A DNA stretch of 64,000 nucleotides, taken from positions 18,245 through 82,244 of the forward strand of contig CALHOU010000015.1 of NCBI GenBank assembly GCA_938035945.1. Direction: 5' to 3'. The DNA is from an uncultured Granulosicoccaceae bacterium. GTDB lineage: Bacteria; Pseudomonadota; Gammaproteobacteria; Granulosicoccales; Granulosicoccaceae. The notes below the pieces were generated by a model. It made no database searches and had not been told where the DNA came from. It worked only from the letters and a program-made list of their open reading frames with translations. Position numbers and translations under genes: made by a program. Shown in pieces: positions 1 through 8,907 of this stretch (within the stretch, counting starts at the first letter, position 1; each line of letters begins with the position of its first letter).

Positions 1-1742
1 TCGGGGAAGAATTCCACGCCTTTGCCGATAGCCCCATACACAACGTAGCTCAGAACAGTGAAAATTAAAACTGCAATCAATGTAAAGGCAGGGTAGCGCA
101 GTAATTTGTCGAGTACTTTTAAGTAAGTGCCGCGTGCGCCGCTCGATGCTTCGATGATGTCTTTAGCATCAATGGTACTGGTTTCAGCGGCGCCATCTGG
201 ATTTACCAATACACGTTGTAGAGCAGCCCGTTTAGGATTGGTCAGGTCTAGATCGGTTGCTTCTTGAACTTCAGGTTTGCGCCCAATGATCTTGCCAATA
301 ACAGGTATGAAAACAAGCGCCATGGCCAGTGATGCGAGCAAGCACGCGATTACCGTGATCGGCATATAACGCATGAACTGCCCAATGAGGCCGGGCCAGA
401 ACAACAAAGGTGCAAACACGGCAAGCGTTGTAAATGTAGATGCAATGATCGGCCAGGCCATGCGTTTGGATGCATTTGAATACGCCTCTGCCTTCGACAT
501 GCCTTGGCTTAAATTCCGATCGGCCAGCTCACTAACGATAATGGCACCGTCAACCAACATACCCACAACAAGAATAAGGCTGAACAATACGATAACGTTC
601 ATCGTAAAACCCATGGCGTTAATAACCATGATGCCGGCAAGGAATGAACCGGGTATGGCAAAGCCCACCAATATGGAAGAGCGAATGCCTAAGGCCGCCA
701 TGATCACGATCATGACCAATACAACGCCTGAGATAACGTTGTTTTGCAAGTCGCCCAGCATCTCTTTTGTTTGCTTGGATTTATCTTGATGAAAACCGAT
801 TTCCAAGGTACTTGGCAGGAAGGCTTGTTTTGCTTCGATAGTTGCACGAACAGAATCGATGGTTTCAATGATGTTGGCACCCAAACGCTTACTGATTTCC
901 AGCACCAAGGTTGGTTGGCCATTTAATCGTGCGAAACTGCGCGGGTCTTTGAACGTGCGTCGAATGCTGGCAACATCTTTCAAAACAACCACAGCATCGT
1001 CGGTCACTTTGACCGGCATGTTCATCACATCATCGATGTTCTCGATAATGCCAGGCACCTTTAGCACCATGCGACCAGCACCCGTGTCGATCGCACCCGC
1101 AGCAACGAGTAAGTTGTTGTTGCTTATTAAACTGAACAGTGAGCTGAAATTAACCTGGTAGGTTTCCATGATGGTGGGGTCAACTTCAATCTCAAGCACT
1201 TCCTCACGCTCGCCAGCGATGTCAGCTTCCAACACACCGGGTAGAGCCTCCAATTCATCTTTTAATTCGCGCGCAATTTTTACTAAGGTTCTTTCGGGTA
1301 TAGGCCCTGAAAGACTGATATTGAGCACTGGGAATAGGGCGATGTTTATCTCGTTTACCGTCGGCTCGTCGGTGTCGGCGGGCAGTTTTGATTTTGCTGC
1401 ATCGACTTTTTCACGCACATCCAATAGTGCTTGGTCGCCATCAAAGCCTGCGTCAAATTCGAGTAAGACAGATGCGTGGCCTTCACTGGCCGTGCTGCGC
1501 ATCTCTTTAATGCCGGTAATGCTTTGTAGTTCTTTCTCCATTGGGCGCACAAGCAGGCGCTCAGAGTCTTCAGGTGATATGCCATCATGGTTCATGGATA
1601 CATACATGATGGGAATCGGCACATCAGGCTCCGATTCTTTTGGGATATTGATATAAGCAACAATGCCGGCGCCGATCAAAAAGACCAGCAGCATCAATAC
1701 CGTGCGACTCCGATCAAACGCTGCGCTGATGATCGCGTGCAT
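1..1742 (-). CDS. RND-family efflux permease, N-terminal ~580 residues (cut by window edge)
   Basis: Inner-membrane proton-driven pump subunit of a tripartite efflux system. The minus frame stays open from an ATG at 1742 to base 1. The protein begins MHAIISAAFDRSRTVLML, followed by the first membrane helix and a periplasmic stretch with IPKESEPDVPIPIMYV. It continues through a porter domain and a helix cluster with LVVGMLVDGAIIVSELADR, which carries the acidic residue expected on TM4 of RND pumps. The gene overlaps the stop codon of the upstream membrane-fusion gene by one base (TAATG), so the two form an operon. The C-terminal half lies outside the window. Substrate cannot be predicted; the acidic DVPIPI segment is also common in RND pumps of marine bacteria with unknown substrates. 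Confidence 0.9.
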   Translation of the reverse strand, partial: MHAIISAAFDRSRTVLMLLVFLIGAGIVAYINIPKESEPDVPIPIMYVSMNHDGISPEDSERLLVRPMEKELQSITGIKEMRSTASEGHASVLLEFDAGFDGDQALLDVREKVDAAKSKLPADTDEPTVNEINIALFPVLNISLSGPIPERTLVKIARELKDELEALPGVLEADIAGEREEVLEIEVDPTIMETYQVNFSSLFSLISNNNLLVAAGAIDTGAGRMVLKVPGIIENIDDVMNMPVKVTDDAVVVLKDVASIRRTFKDPRSFARLNGQPTLVLEISKRLGANIIETIDSVRATIEAKQAFLPSTLEIGFHQDKSKQTKEMLGDLQNNVISGVVLVMIVIMAALGIRSSILVGFAIPGSFLAGIMVINAMGFTMNVIVLFSLILVVGMLVDGAIIVSELADRNLSQGMSKAEAYSNASKRMAWPIIASTFTTLAVFAPLLFWPGLIGQFMRYMPITVIACLLASLAMALVFIPVIGKIIGRKPEVQEATDLDLTNPKRAALQRVLVNPDGAAETSTIDAKDIIEASSGARGTYLKVLDKLLRYPAFTLIAVLIFTVLSYVVYGAIGKGVEFFP

Positions 1743-2830
1743 TAGCTAGCCTCGTTTGATGTGTCTGCAGCTAAAACGGGGTCAACCTGCTGCCCCTCTT
1801 TGACAAAGCCCTGGCCGAGGGTGATAACGCGGCTCTTATCTGGGATGCCGGTGACCCAAGCACCTTCAAGTGTTGAGCTTACTAATGTGATGGGTGTGAA
1901 TACCACTTGTTCGTTTTCATCGATTGTTTTAACGCCAAGATCGCCGTTGTCACCTAATGACAATGCCGATGGCGTAATGAATACCGCTTCAACAGTCTCT
2001 ACCGGCACCACTAATGATGCACTAACGCCCGCGGCAAATTTGCCGTCGACGTTGTCGACCAAAGCTTCAACGGTAAAACTTCGGCTTGCGCTATCGGCAA
2101 TCGATGAGATAAACGTGAGTTTGCCCGGCAGTGTTTCGCCAGTGATCAGTTTTACATCGATGTTTTTACCCAGTTCAAGTTGGGCCAGTGTTTGTTGCGC
2201 AACTTGTGCGCTAACAACAAATTGACTGTTATCGACAAGCTCGGCAATCACCGCCCCGCGATCAACCATTTCGCCCACTTCCACAGGTATGTCGTTTATA
2301 ACCCCGGAGAATGGTGCGGCAATTTTTGTATACGCAATGTCGCGTTGTATGCGATCGAGCTGTGCGCGAGCCGATGCGAGTTGCGCTTGCGCTTGTTCGA
2401 GTTGCAGTTGTGATTGCAAGCCTTTCTGGCGCAAGGACGCGGCGGCTTTTTGCGAGCTCGTGGCAGTTTTCAATTGTGCCTGAGCTTCGCGCAAATCGGT
2501 TTCGCGGCCATTGAGTGCCAAGGATAAAATGCTGTCACCCTTGTTTACACGCTCACCTTTACCAACCGATATAACGTCTACGGTACTGCCGGTTTCGGCC
2601 CGCAGTTGCAAATGTCGCTTTGGTTCGAGTTGACCTTGTAGAACGATGTCGCGCGATTTCGGCGAAAGCTCAACGTCTATATACTCCACCTTCATCGGTG
2701 CAGTGGCGTCCGTTTTTTCAGCCTCGGCAGTGTTTTGCGCTTCTGATTCGCTCGATGGTAGGGCTCCGCTAGCCATCCATAGAGCGAGAGCTAGAACAAG
2801 AACACCAGCTGCGACGTACGAGAATCTCAT
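1742..2830 (-). CDS. RND efflux periplasmic adaptor (HlyD/AcrA family membrane-fusion protein)
   Basis: This periplasmic linker connects the RND permease to an outer-membrane channel. The 362-residue protein has an N-terminal hydrophobic segment (residues ~4-24) serving as anchor or signal. A biotinyl-lipoyl-like half follows (LRAETGSTVDVISVGKGERV). Then comes a Gln/Ala-rich alpha-helical hairpin (~130-170, LQSQLQLEQAQAQLASARAQL), the second lipoyl half (KIAAPFSGVINDIPVEVGEMV) and beta-barrel domains. There is no lipobox cysteine. It is the first gene of the operon with the permease (TAATG overlap). No outer-membrane factor is present in the window, so the pump probably uses a shared TolC-like channel. 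Confidence 0.9.
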   Translation of the reverse strand: MRFSYVAAGVLVLALALWMASGALPSSESEAQNTAEAEKTDATAPMKVEYIDVELSPKSRDIVLQGQLEPKRHLQLRAETGSTVDVISVGKGERVNKGDSILSLALNGRETDLREAQAQLKTATSSQKAAASLRQKGLQSQLQLEQAQAQLASARAQLDRIQRDIAYTKIAAPFSGVINDIPVEVGEMVDRGAVIAELVDNSQFVVSAQVAQQTLAQLELGKNIDVKLITGETLPGKLTFISSIADSASRSFTVEALVDNVDGKFAAGVSASLVVPVETVEAVFITPSALSLGDNGDLGVKTIDENEQVVFTPITLVSSTLEGAWVTGIPDKSRVITLGQGFVKEGQQVDPVLAADTSNEAS

Positions 2831-2929
2831 GATTCAATGTGCTCCGTTAAATTTCGTCCTAAGTGCCAGTATATATGCTGTCTGGCGCTGTTTTTGTACG
2901 TGTTTCTGGTCATATGCTTCACATGCGTA

Positions 2930-3790
2930 ATGAAATTGATGACGTCTAAGAAAATTGCACTGCTTTTCGTCGGGTTACTGCTACTTTCGGGCTGTGCGAC
3001 CCCCACATCTCGGTTAGATAGCCTCGCTTTAAGCCACAATTTTGAGCGCTCCGTTATCTCTACGAACGGATACGACCACCTGGTTTATACCCGATACCTT
3101 TCCAAGGCAAAAAACGTGCTGCATGTCTATCTTGAAGGCGATGGCAGTCCTTGGAAGTACCGAGTTGTTACCATGCCTGACCCCACGCCGCGCGAGCCGC
3201 TAGCGCTGCGGTTGATGGCGCGAGATTCAGCCCCAACAGCGTATGTGGGTAGACCGTGTTACAACGGTACTTCTAAAGACCCTGGTTGCGACGCAAGCTT
3301 TTGGACATCCGGGCGTTATTCGACTGCCGTTGTGCGCAGTATGACGGCCGTGATTGAGGAACTCATATTCAGGCATGGATTCAAGGAAGTGCGCCTGATC
3401 GGGCACAGCGGTGGAGGTGCATTGGCCATGCTAATCGCACCCAAGATCAAACAAGTCAGTCAGGTCATTACCATTGCTGGCAATCTCGACACGGATGCAT
3501 GGACAACGCATCACGGATACTCGCGCTTATATACGTCTTTGAATCCGGCTAGACAGCCGCAATTATCGCCACGCGTCAGCCAATGGCATTTGTTAGGCGG
3601 TAAAGACGGTGTGGTGCCGCCCGCGATCGTGAAGGGTTATATACGCAATCAGAAGAACGCCTTAGGCATATCGGTGGATAATTTTTCTCACGCTTGTTGC
3701 TGGGAGAAAGTGTGGGAAAGCATTGCCCGTGCAATTGGTTCTTCATCGCCCGGCTTGTTGCCTGGCACACGTTTTAAGATGCCTAACTGA
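2930..3790 (+). CDS. Alpha/beta-hydrolase lipoprotein
   Basis: Predicted secreted serine hydrolase. The open frame reaches upstream to 2837, but a lipoprotein signal (IALLFVGLLLLSGC) favours the ATG at 2930 or 2939; neither has a clear Shine-Dalgarno. The lipobox LSGC predicts lipid attachment and no Asp follows the Cys, so outer-membrane targeting is plausible. The nucleophile elbow GHSGGGA (LIGHSGGGALAML) and a late GGKDGVVPP segment and His (NFSHACCW) fit the Ser-Asp-His triad. The substrate is unknown. The gene is divergent from the efflux operon and its last 8 bases overlap the convergent glycerophosphodiesterase gene. Confidence 0.75.
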   Translation: MKLMTSKKIALLFVGLLLLSGCATPTSRLDSLALSHNFERSVISTNGYDHLVYTRYLSKAKNVLHVYLEGDGSPWKYRVVTMPDPTPREPLALRLMARDSAPTAYVGRPCYNGTSKDPGCDASFWTSGRYSTAVVRSMTAVIEELIFRHGFKEVRLIGHSGGGALAMLIAPKIKQVSQVITIAGNLDTDAWTTHHGYSRLYTSLNPARQPQLSPRVSQWHLLGGKDGVVPPAIVKGYIRNQKNALGISVDNFSHACCWEKVWESIARAIGSSSPGLLPGTRFKMPN

Positions 3791-4520
3791 GTGCGTTAAG
3801 CATCTTTTCTGGGTAGTCACTGAATACGCCGTGCACACCCATAGCAAATAATGTTTTTGCTTCACTCACATTGTTCACCGTAAAACAATACAAGCCCAAA
3901 CCGGCATCTAAAATATTTGTCGCTTGCTCAGCGTTTAACAATGGCGCTGCCATGTGTAAGTTTCGGCACTGCAACAGCTGCGTTTGATGACGCCAGTCAC
4001 TTGGAACGGCACAAACGATTAATGCGCGAGCAGCCCCAGGCAATTCGTCGCGCGCGACAGCTAATGACTCGCGACTAAAGCTGGATAAAACCAACGGTAA
4101 ATCACTAGGCCAACTATCACGTACGACATTGCACACGGCATGAGCTGTGGGTTCTTCTAAACCAGGCGTCGGTTTAATCTCTAAGTTCAATCCCATTTGC
4201 AAGTCACTGAGTAAGGCAATAGCTGCACTCAAGCGTGGTAAGGGTTCGCCGGCAAATTCACGCATACCTGAATCTGCACTAATAGCGTCGAGCTGCTCGG
4301 CAGTATGTGCGCATAGGTAACCTTGGCCGTTGGTACAGCGCTCCAGCGAATCGTCGTGATGAACAAAAGGGATATTGTCACTGCTGATTGATGCATCTAG
4401 TTCGACGCAGGTGGCACCTGCTTCATGTGCTTTTGAGATAGCGACTAACGTATTTTCCGGCGCTGTTCCTGAGGCGCCTCTATGCGCGATAACCTTGGCA
4501 AGTAGAGCGGGTTCTATCAT
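3783..4520 (-). CDS. ugpQ: Cytoplasmic glycerophosphodiester phosphodiesterase
   Basis: Hydrolyses glycerophosphodiesters to glycerol-3-phosphate and an alcohol. The family signature is at the N terminus: HRGASGTAPENTLVA (catalytic His and Glu), then ELDASISSDNIPFVHHDDSLERCTNG with the metal-binding E/D and catalytic HHD. LNLEIKP and an ending with VHGVFSDYPEKML complete the TIM-barrel pattern. The 245-residue length is that of the short cytoplasmic UgpQ type and there is no signal peptide. Its start overlaps the upstream small lipoprotein gene by ATGA, implying coupling. The symbol is assigned by family; no ugp transporter is adjacent. Confidence 0.88.
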   Translation of the reverse strand: MIEPALLAKVIAHRGASGTAPENTLVAISKAHEAGATCVELDASISSDNIPFVHHDDSLERCTNGQGYLCAHTAEQLDAISADSGMREFAGEPLPRLSAAIALLSDLQMGLNLEIKPTPGLEEPTAHAVCNVVRDSWPSDLPLVLSSFSRESLAVARDELPGAARALIVCAVPSDWRHQTQLLQCRNLHMAAPLLNAEQATNILDAGLGLYCFTVNNVSEAKTLFAMGVHGVFSDYPEKMLNALS

Positions 4521-4804
4521 TGCGCGAGTTCCTTTGACTCAGCTTCGAGCGGGTCGAGAGTAACGCGAAATGCCGTTTGCTGTTGATCGAGTAAAAATTC
4601 TTTACGCAGCTGTTCATACGCTTGAAATTCAGCTGCATAGCCACGTGCGCAAAATGTGTCGAGCTGATTGATTCGGCAATCGTGCTGCCGCAGTGCCGTG
4701 TACGTCATTTGTTTTACGTCCACTTGGGCACAGCTTTGTAAGCTAGCCAAAATTGTGCATGCCATCAATACAAAAAATAACTTCAAAAGCATATCGAATT
4801 TCAA
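4517..4804 (-). CDS. Small putative lipoprotein
   Basis: The 95-residue protein is not recognised as a known family. The N terminus is a lipoprotein-type signal, with hydrophobic LLKLFFVLMACTILASLQSC ending in the lipobox-like LQSC. The mature part of about 70 residues is polar, with two further cysteines (HDCRI and TFCARGY) that could form a disulfide in the periplasm. It is translationally coupled by ATGA to the downstream ugpQ-like gene, which supports it being a real gene. Confidence 0.6.
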   Translation of the reverse strand: MKFDMLLKLFFVLMACTILASLQSCAQVDVKQMTYTALRQHDCRINQLDTFCARGYAAEFQAYEQLRKEFLLDQQQTAFRVTLDPLEAESKELAQ

Positions 4805-5062
4805 GCCTAAGTTTGTCTAAAAATTGAGCAGTGTTGCTTGCTTGGGCCGAGGAGTATAGAAGGCGTTTTTGTGCTTTGCAGATGTGATTTTGGTTTAATT
4901 TATAGCTTGTGATCAGTATCATGTTTATCGCGCAATCATCGTATTTTAGTTGGCGTTGATGACGCATAATGAGCGTCAATGGGGATCAGGCGCGTCAAGC
5001 TATTGCCCCAGCATTTGCACTTGCTAAACTGTGCGATCAATTCAATAAAACGGCCCCCTCTC

Positions 5063-5914
5063 ATGTTGCTTCCCACGTACGCCAAAGTCGACATCAATCC
5101 AAGCTTAGCGGAGCAACTTATAAGCACCGCGATGAAAGCGGCTGATGCTGCCTCCGTGCCCACCATGGCACATTTTCGTCAAGCGCTTGCTGTGGAGAAC
5201 AAAGAGCTGCCTGGTAGCTTTGATCCGGTAACCATCGCTGATCGAGAAGCCGAGCGCGCAATAAAAGACGTTGTACTGACGCAGTTTGGCGAGCATGGAT
5301 TTTTCGGTGAAGAGAGCGAGCGACAAATCAAAACCGATCAGCCGCTGTGGATTGTTGACCCTATCGACGGTACTCGGGCGTTTATCACCGGTTTGCCGCT
5401 TTGGGGGACCTTGATCTCTGTATACGACGGTGCTGATGTGGTGCTTGGTATATTAGAGCAACCCGTTTTACAAGAACGATTTATAGGCACACGTTTCGGC
5501 GCGTCTGGTGCAAACACTGGCACATCAGAATTAATTACACCCACAGGCCGACGCCACTTGGCAACGCGAACTAACACCATCTTGGCTGACGCGATTGTGC
5601 AAACTACGGCGCCTGAATTTTTTGCGGCCCCCGATCATGCTGCGGGTTTCGACAAAGTCAAGAATGCGGTGTCGATGGTTCGTTACGGTGGTGATTGTTA
5701 TTGCTACGCGCTGTTGGCGATGGGCTTTGTTGATATTGTGATTGAAGCAACTTTGCAACCCTACGATATAGCTGCACTCATTCCGATAGTGGAGGGTGCT
5801 GGTGGCATCGTTACCACTTGGGATGGTGAGTCGGCCGCATCCGGTGGTTCTGTGGTGGCTTGCGCTAATGCTCAGTTGCATGAGCAGGTACTGCAACTCA
5901 TTCAAAGTCGCTAG
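5063..5914 (+). CDS. hisN: Inositol-monophosphatase-family phosphatase, HisN-type histidinol-phosphatase
   Basis: Probable Mg2+-dependent phosphatase converting histidinol phosphate to histidinol. The IMPase metal motifs are present: GEESE, WIVDPIDGTRAFITG and C-terminal LQPYDIAALIPIVEGAGG. A Tyr in place of the IMPase Trp before the Asp, and the AALIPIVEGAGG ending, resemble the HisN subgroup rather than CysQ or SuhB. An in-frame ATG at 4979 would add 28 basic residues without homology-like character, so 5063 (about 283 residues) is preferred; no strong Shine-Dalgarno is seen at either. No other his gene is nearby. The gene is divergent from the small lipoprotein and overlaps the convergent downstream gene by 4 bases. 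Confidence 0.82.
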   Translation: MLLPTYAKVDINPSLAEQLISTAMKAADAASVPTMAHFRQALAVENKELPGSFDPVTIADREAERAIKDVVLTQFGEHGFFGEESERQIKTDQPLWIVDPIDGTRAFITGLPLWGTLISVYDGADVVLGILEQPVLQERFIGTRFGASGANTGTSELITPTGRRHLATRTNTILADAIVQTTAPEFFAAPDHAAGFDKVKNAVSMVRYGGDCYCYALLAMGFVDIVIEATLQPYDIAALIPIVEGAGGIVTTWDGESAASGGSVVACANAQLHEQVLQLIQSR

Positions 5915-7314
5915 CGCAGGATTATCCTGAAGCCATCCGAGTCTGTGCCACCGTTGCCGTCGTTTGCCGTTACTCGAATATAACTTTCGCCACGGTTAGA
6001 TCGACTCGGCGCACCAAAGATCACGCCTTCGGCAGTCATTCTTATGCCATCGGGTAAACGGGTGGCAGTGAAGGAGAGGTGGTCGCCATCTCTGTCGTTA
6101 AAAAACTCAGACACATCGTATTGAAAATCGCTAGTAAATGTCATGTTGTCGATATCATCAACAGAGGGCGCTCTGTTTCTACCATTGCTGCGCTGAACAT
6201 TTACATAAAAGCCTGTGTCTACTGAGGAAACAGAGTCGCTGACACGTAACGACACAAAGTAGCGACCACTGTCATCAGCGCTGGGGTTGCCTTTGAGTAA
6301 GCCATCTTCGGTGACATAGACGTTGCCTGATGCTGGCAGCGTGGTGTCGGCGGTAACAAATGTGAGTGTGTCGTTCTGCGCATCACTGTAATAGTTTCTT
6401 AGGTTGTAAAACGTTATGTCTTGATCGAAATCGCCTATGGCAATGTCGATCTCAGGTATTGGCGCATTAAGTGTTGGTGGTGTATTAAATTCAATAATTC
6501 TTACACGTACGATGGCAGACGATACATTCGAACCATCGGTCACCGAATAGGTGAATGCGTCGCTAATCGAGCCACTGCTCGAAAGCGGCGCATTGTCGGC
6601 AGGTTCATAGATAAATCCGCCATCTTCAAATAGTTGGAAGTCGGCAGCAAAGTTTGGTGATGCGTCAGCCGTGGTGATGACTTTTAATTTTTGGTTGCGC
6701 TCGTCTTTATCATCTGAATCGTTGGCAAGTAAACTCATCTCACCATCACCTGAAACTTGTAAGCGCATGCCGCGCATGACCGTTACTTGATCGTCCCGCG
6801 CATCAGGTGCGTCGTTAACAGGAATGGCACAAACAACTTGCTTACGTTCAACCACACCACCGGTCGCGTTAGTGGCTTGCAACAGATATTCAAGCGCGGC
6901 AGGCGCGCGCATGTGAGGTGTGGTTATATTAAACCTTGTGGTGTTCTGCGCGGAAACCTCCTCGAATTTTACGGTACAAGAATCTTGATCGGCGCAGGCT
7001 TGACGCAGTGAGTTCGAAGCATAACGCTGCTCAAAATTATCAAACCCTAAGCATTGTTGAATATTGGCTTGGCTATCGAGTAGGTTCCAGCGCCAATCCG
7101 TAAGCAGGTTATCGTCCTCACTAAACACGACTGTGCGTTGTGTATTCTCGTTTATTGGAAACGAATCCCCTTCATCTAGTATGACAAGTGTTGGGTCGAT
7201 TAGCGTCGGCGTGGCATTAGCTTGTTTGCCGGTTGAGTCAACCCAGCTACACGCGCTTAAACTTAACGACAATACTATGGAAATTGAGGCTGTTAGCTTC
7301 ACATTGGTCACCAT
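5911..7314 (-). CDS. Secreted lipoprotein with tandem cadherin-like Ig domains
   Basis: The 467-residue protein has a lipobox signal (IVLSLSLSACSW). An N-terminal region contains three Cys in a ~45-residue stretch (QQCLGFDNF, RQACADQDSCTVKF). Three beta-sandwich repeats follow. The first resembles VCBS/cadherin tandem domains (NDAPDARDDQVTVMRG, LLANDSDDKDE, FTYSVTDGS). The second and third resemble dystroglycan-type cadherin-like domains (NTPPTLNAPIPEIDI with GNPSADDSGRYFVSLRVSDS, and NRAPSVDDIDNMTF with GAPSRSNRGESYIRVTANDGNGGTD). The Asp-rich DxND/DGD motifs suggest Ca2+ binding. A role in surface adhesion or matrix binding is inference; there is no catalytic domain. Confidence 0.75.
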   Translation of the reverse strand: MVTNVKLTASISIVLSLSLSACSWVDSTGKQANATPTLIDPTLVILDEGDSFPINENTQRTVVFSEDDNLLTDWRWNLLDSQANIQQCLGFDNFEQRYASNSLRQACADQDSCTVKFEEVSAQNTTRFNITTPHMRAPAALEYLLQATNATGGVVERKQVVCAIPVNDAPDARDDQVTVMRGMRLQVSGDGEMSLLANDSDDKDERNQKLKVITTADASPNFAADFQLFEDGGFIYEPADNAPLSSSGSISDAFTYSVTDGSNVSSAIVRVRIIEFNTPPTLNAPIPEIDIAIGDFDQDITFYNLRNYYSDAQNDTLTFVTADTTLPASGNVYVTEDGLLKGNPSADDSGRYFVSLRVSDSVSSVDTGFYVNVQRSNGRNRAPSVDDIDNMTFTSDFQYDVSEFFNDRDGDHLSFTATRLPDGIRMTAEGVIFGAPSRSNRGESYIRVTANDGNGGTDSDGFRIILR

Positions 7315-7629
7315 TCCCCACTTCGCTGGTGGAGCTTCTTTTATAATGTGTACAGCTTAATTGCTCAGAGAATTGAGTCCGTGTAGTGGTGCACAATCCG
7401 GCACAGTGTGAAACAGCGTGGATTCTGTCTGATTAAACCCCTTATCTGCGTAGTTTGATCAGCGTTTCGCTAAACCATCGGTTGTTTTGTTTCGCAAAAA
7501 CACTCAGAATTTCGTTACAAGCCGCTCATTTGGCTTCAACAGCGGGTTTGCTATTGGTGTAAATGTGCGCCAGTTCGAGCTAAGAATTTTATGAAACAGC
7601 GTGTTCTAGAGACATAAATTGCTTTCAGT
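7315..7629. other. Intergenic region between divergent genes
   Basis: No convincing ORF is present in these 315 bases. A TATAAT-like box occurs near 7343 on the plus strand but lies far from the downstream gene. This stretch must hold the promoters for the cadherin-like lipoprotein (minus) and the coiled-coil/OmpA-like gene (plus). No palindromic operator or T-run terminator stands out. Confidence 0.4.
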
Positions 7630-8907
7630 ATGAACGTTACTGCCGCACAACCAGAATTGCCGCAAACGGGACTTGCCTGGTTCACGCTTGCATTGTCTAC
7701 GTGCGCGTTGATATTACTGTGCGTGTGGGCTTTGTTGAATCAAGACAAGTTATTTAACGGTGACGGTTTTGGTTTTGGTCATAGTGACAGACAATCGTTG
7801 ATTGAGCCGAATTCGTCGGCTACGAAGAATGCAATCGCGGATAGCAGTGAACAGGACAAGTTGAAGGCAGCGAAGCAGATAGCTGAGCAAGAGGCTGCCA
7901 AAGAGGCGGCTGTGCAAAAACTGGCTGCAGAAAAACTCGCCGCTGCGGAGGCGGCACAAGCGAAAGCGGACGCATTGGCCGCTGAAAATTTAGCCGCAGA
8001 ACAAGCCTTGGCGGCTGAGAGAGAAGCAACAGCAGCACAGGAATTGGCCGCAGAAAAATTAGCTGCCGAACAGGTTGAAGCACAGAAACTCGCAGCAGAA
8101 CAAGCACAGGCGGAGAAACTTGCGCTTGAGCAGGCAGCGGCAGAGAAGCTGGCTGCTGAGCAAGTTGAGGCGGCAAAACTGGCTGCTGAGAGAGCTGAGG
8201 CGGAAAAACTGGCTGCTGAAAGGGTGGAATTTGAAAGAATCGAAGCTGAGAAACTGGCGGTCGAGAAATTGGCTGCTGAAAGGGCCGAAGCAGATAGAGT
8301 AGCGGCGGAGACATTAGCCGCTGAACGGGAAGCTGCAGTAATTGCTCAACAGGCAGCAGCTGAAGAGGCCGAGAGGCAGAAGCTCGCCGCTGATGAGGCC
8401 GAGGCTGAGCGACTGGCCGCACGGGAACTACTTGAGGCGCGATTATTAGCTGAAAAGCAACAAGCAGAGCAGCTATCTGCGCTGCCAAGGCGTACTATAC
8501 CGGCAGCTGGCGAATTGGATGTGTTGACGGGACCTGCGCCACAGAACGAATCGGCGTTTGCCAAATCGAGACGGGAAGAGCTCGCTCAGTTGCCAGGATT
8601 ATCGGCACAGCTGCAATTTAAATCGAATGATATCGAACCAACAGATTCGTCGCGGCAGCCGTTGGACAGGATTTTTGAGCTGTTATTTCTGTATGCGGAA
8701 ACAACGGTGGTAGTGCAGGTTGCGAGTAATGAATATGAGATCGATGATAATAACCAGCTTATTAGTCGAGAACGAGCGCTCACACTGGTTAACTACTTGA
8801 TAGATCGAGGGCTGGATGAAGATCGATTCAGAATACGATCATTGGGTAAACAGCAACTACCGTTTGATAGCCACAGGGTCACGGTAGTTGCAACGGTGAT
8901 AGAATAA
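7630..8907 (+). CDS. Membrane-anchored Ala/Glu/Lys coiled-coil protein with OmpA-like C-terminal domain
   Basis: The 425-residue protein has a short cytoplasmic N terminus and one membrane helix (~18-38, FTLALSTCALILLCVWALL). About 210 residues of low-complexity A/E/K/L/Q sequence built on AEKLAAE/AEAEKLA units follow, likely a long rigid TolA-like helix. The last ~110 residues resemble an OmpA/MotB peptidoglycan-binding fold (LQFKSNDIEPTDSSRQPLDRI; DDNNQLISRERALTLVNYL; RGLDEDRFRIRSLGKQQLPF). The canonical NRRVE near the end is replaced by DSHRVTVVA, so binding to peptidoglycan is uncertain. It is overlapped by one base by the next gene, another membrane-anchored coiled-coil protein. It may bridge inner membrane and cell wall; that role is inferred. 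Confidence 0.75.
   Translation: MNVTAAQPELPQTGLAWFTLALSTCALILLCVWALLNQDKLFNGDGFGFGHSDRQSLIEPNSSATKNAIADSSEQDKLKAAKQIAEQEAAKEAAVQKLAAEKLAAAEAAQAKADALAAENLAAEQALAAEREATAAQELAAEKLAAEQVEAQKLAAEQAQAEKLALEQAAAEKLAAEQVEAAKLAAERAEAEKLAAERVEFERIEAEKLAVEKLAAERAEADRVAAETLAAEREAAVIAQQAAAEEAERQKLAADEAEAERLAARELLEARLLAEKQQAEQLSALPRRTIPAAGELDVLTGPAPQNESAFAKSRREELAQLPGLSAQLQFKSNDIEPTDSSRQPLDRIFELLFLYAETTVVVQVASNEYEIDDNNQLISRERALTLVNYLIDRGLDEDRFRIRSLGKQQLPFDSHRVTVVATVIE
7865..8470 (+). repeat. In-frame imperfect tandem repeats encoding AEKLAAE-type units
   Basis: The DNA encodes dozens of degenerate 21-33 base units around gcggagaaactggctgctga. Near-identical copies lie between about 8100 and 8300. They account for the long predicted helix and for the large Pro/Gln-rich antisense ORF seen here, which is an artefact. 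Such repeats can change copy number between strains. Confidence 0.8.

Noticed and set aside
2865..2890. LexA-like motif in the hydrolase/efflux intergenic region
   Set aside because: The sequence ccagtatatatgctgtctgg has arms CCAG/CTGG and not the required CTG-N10-CAG of a LexA box.
7820..8488. 222-codon Pro/Gln/Leu-rich minus-strand ORF
   Set aside because: It is the antisense of the AEKLAAE repeat block; a stop-free shadow caused by the repeat composition with no domain.
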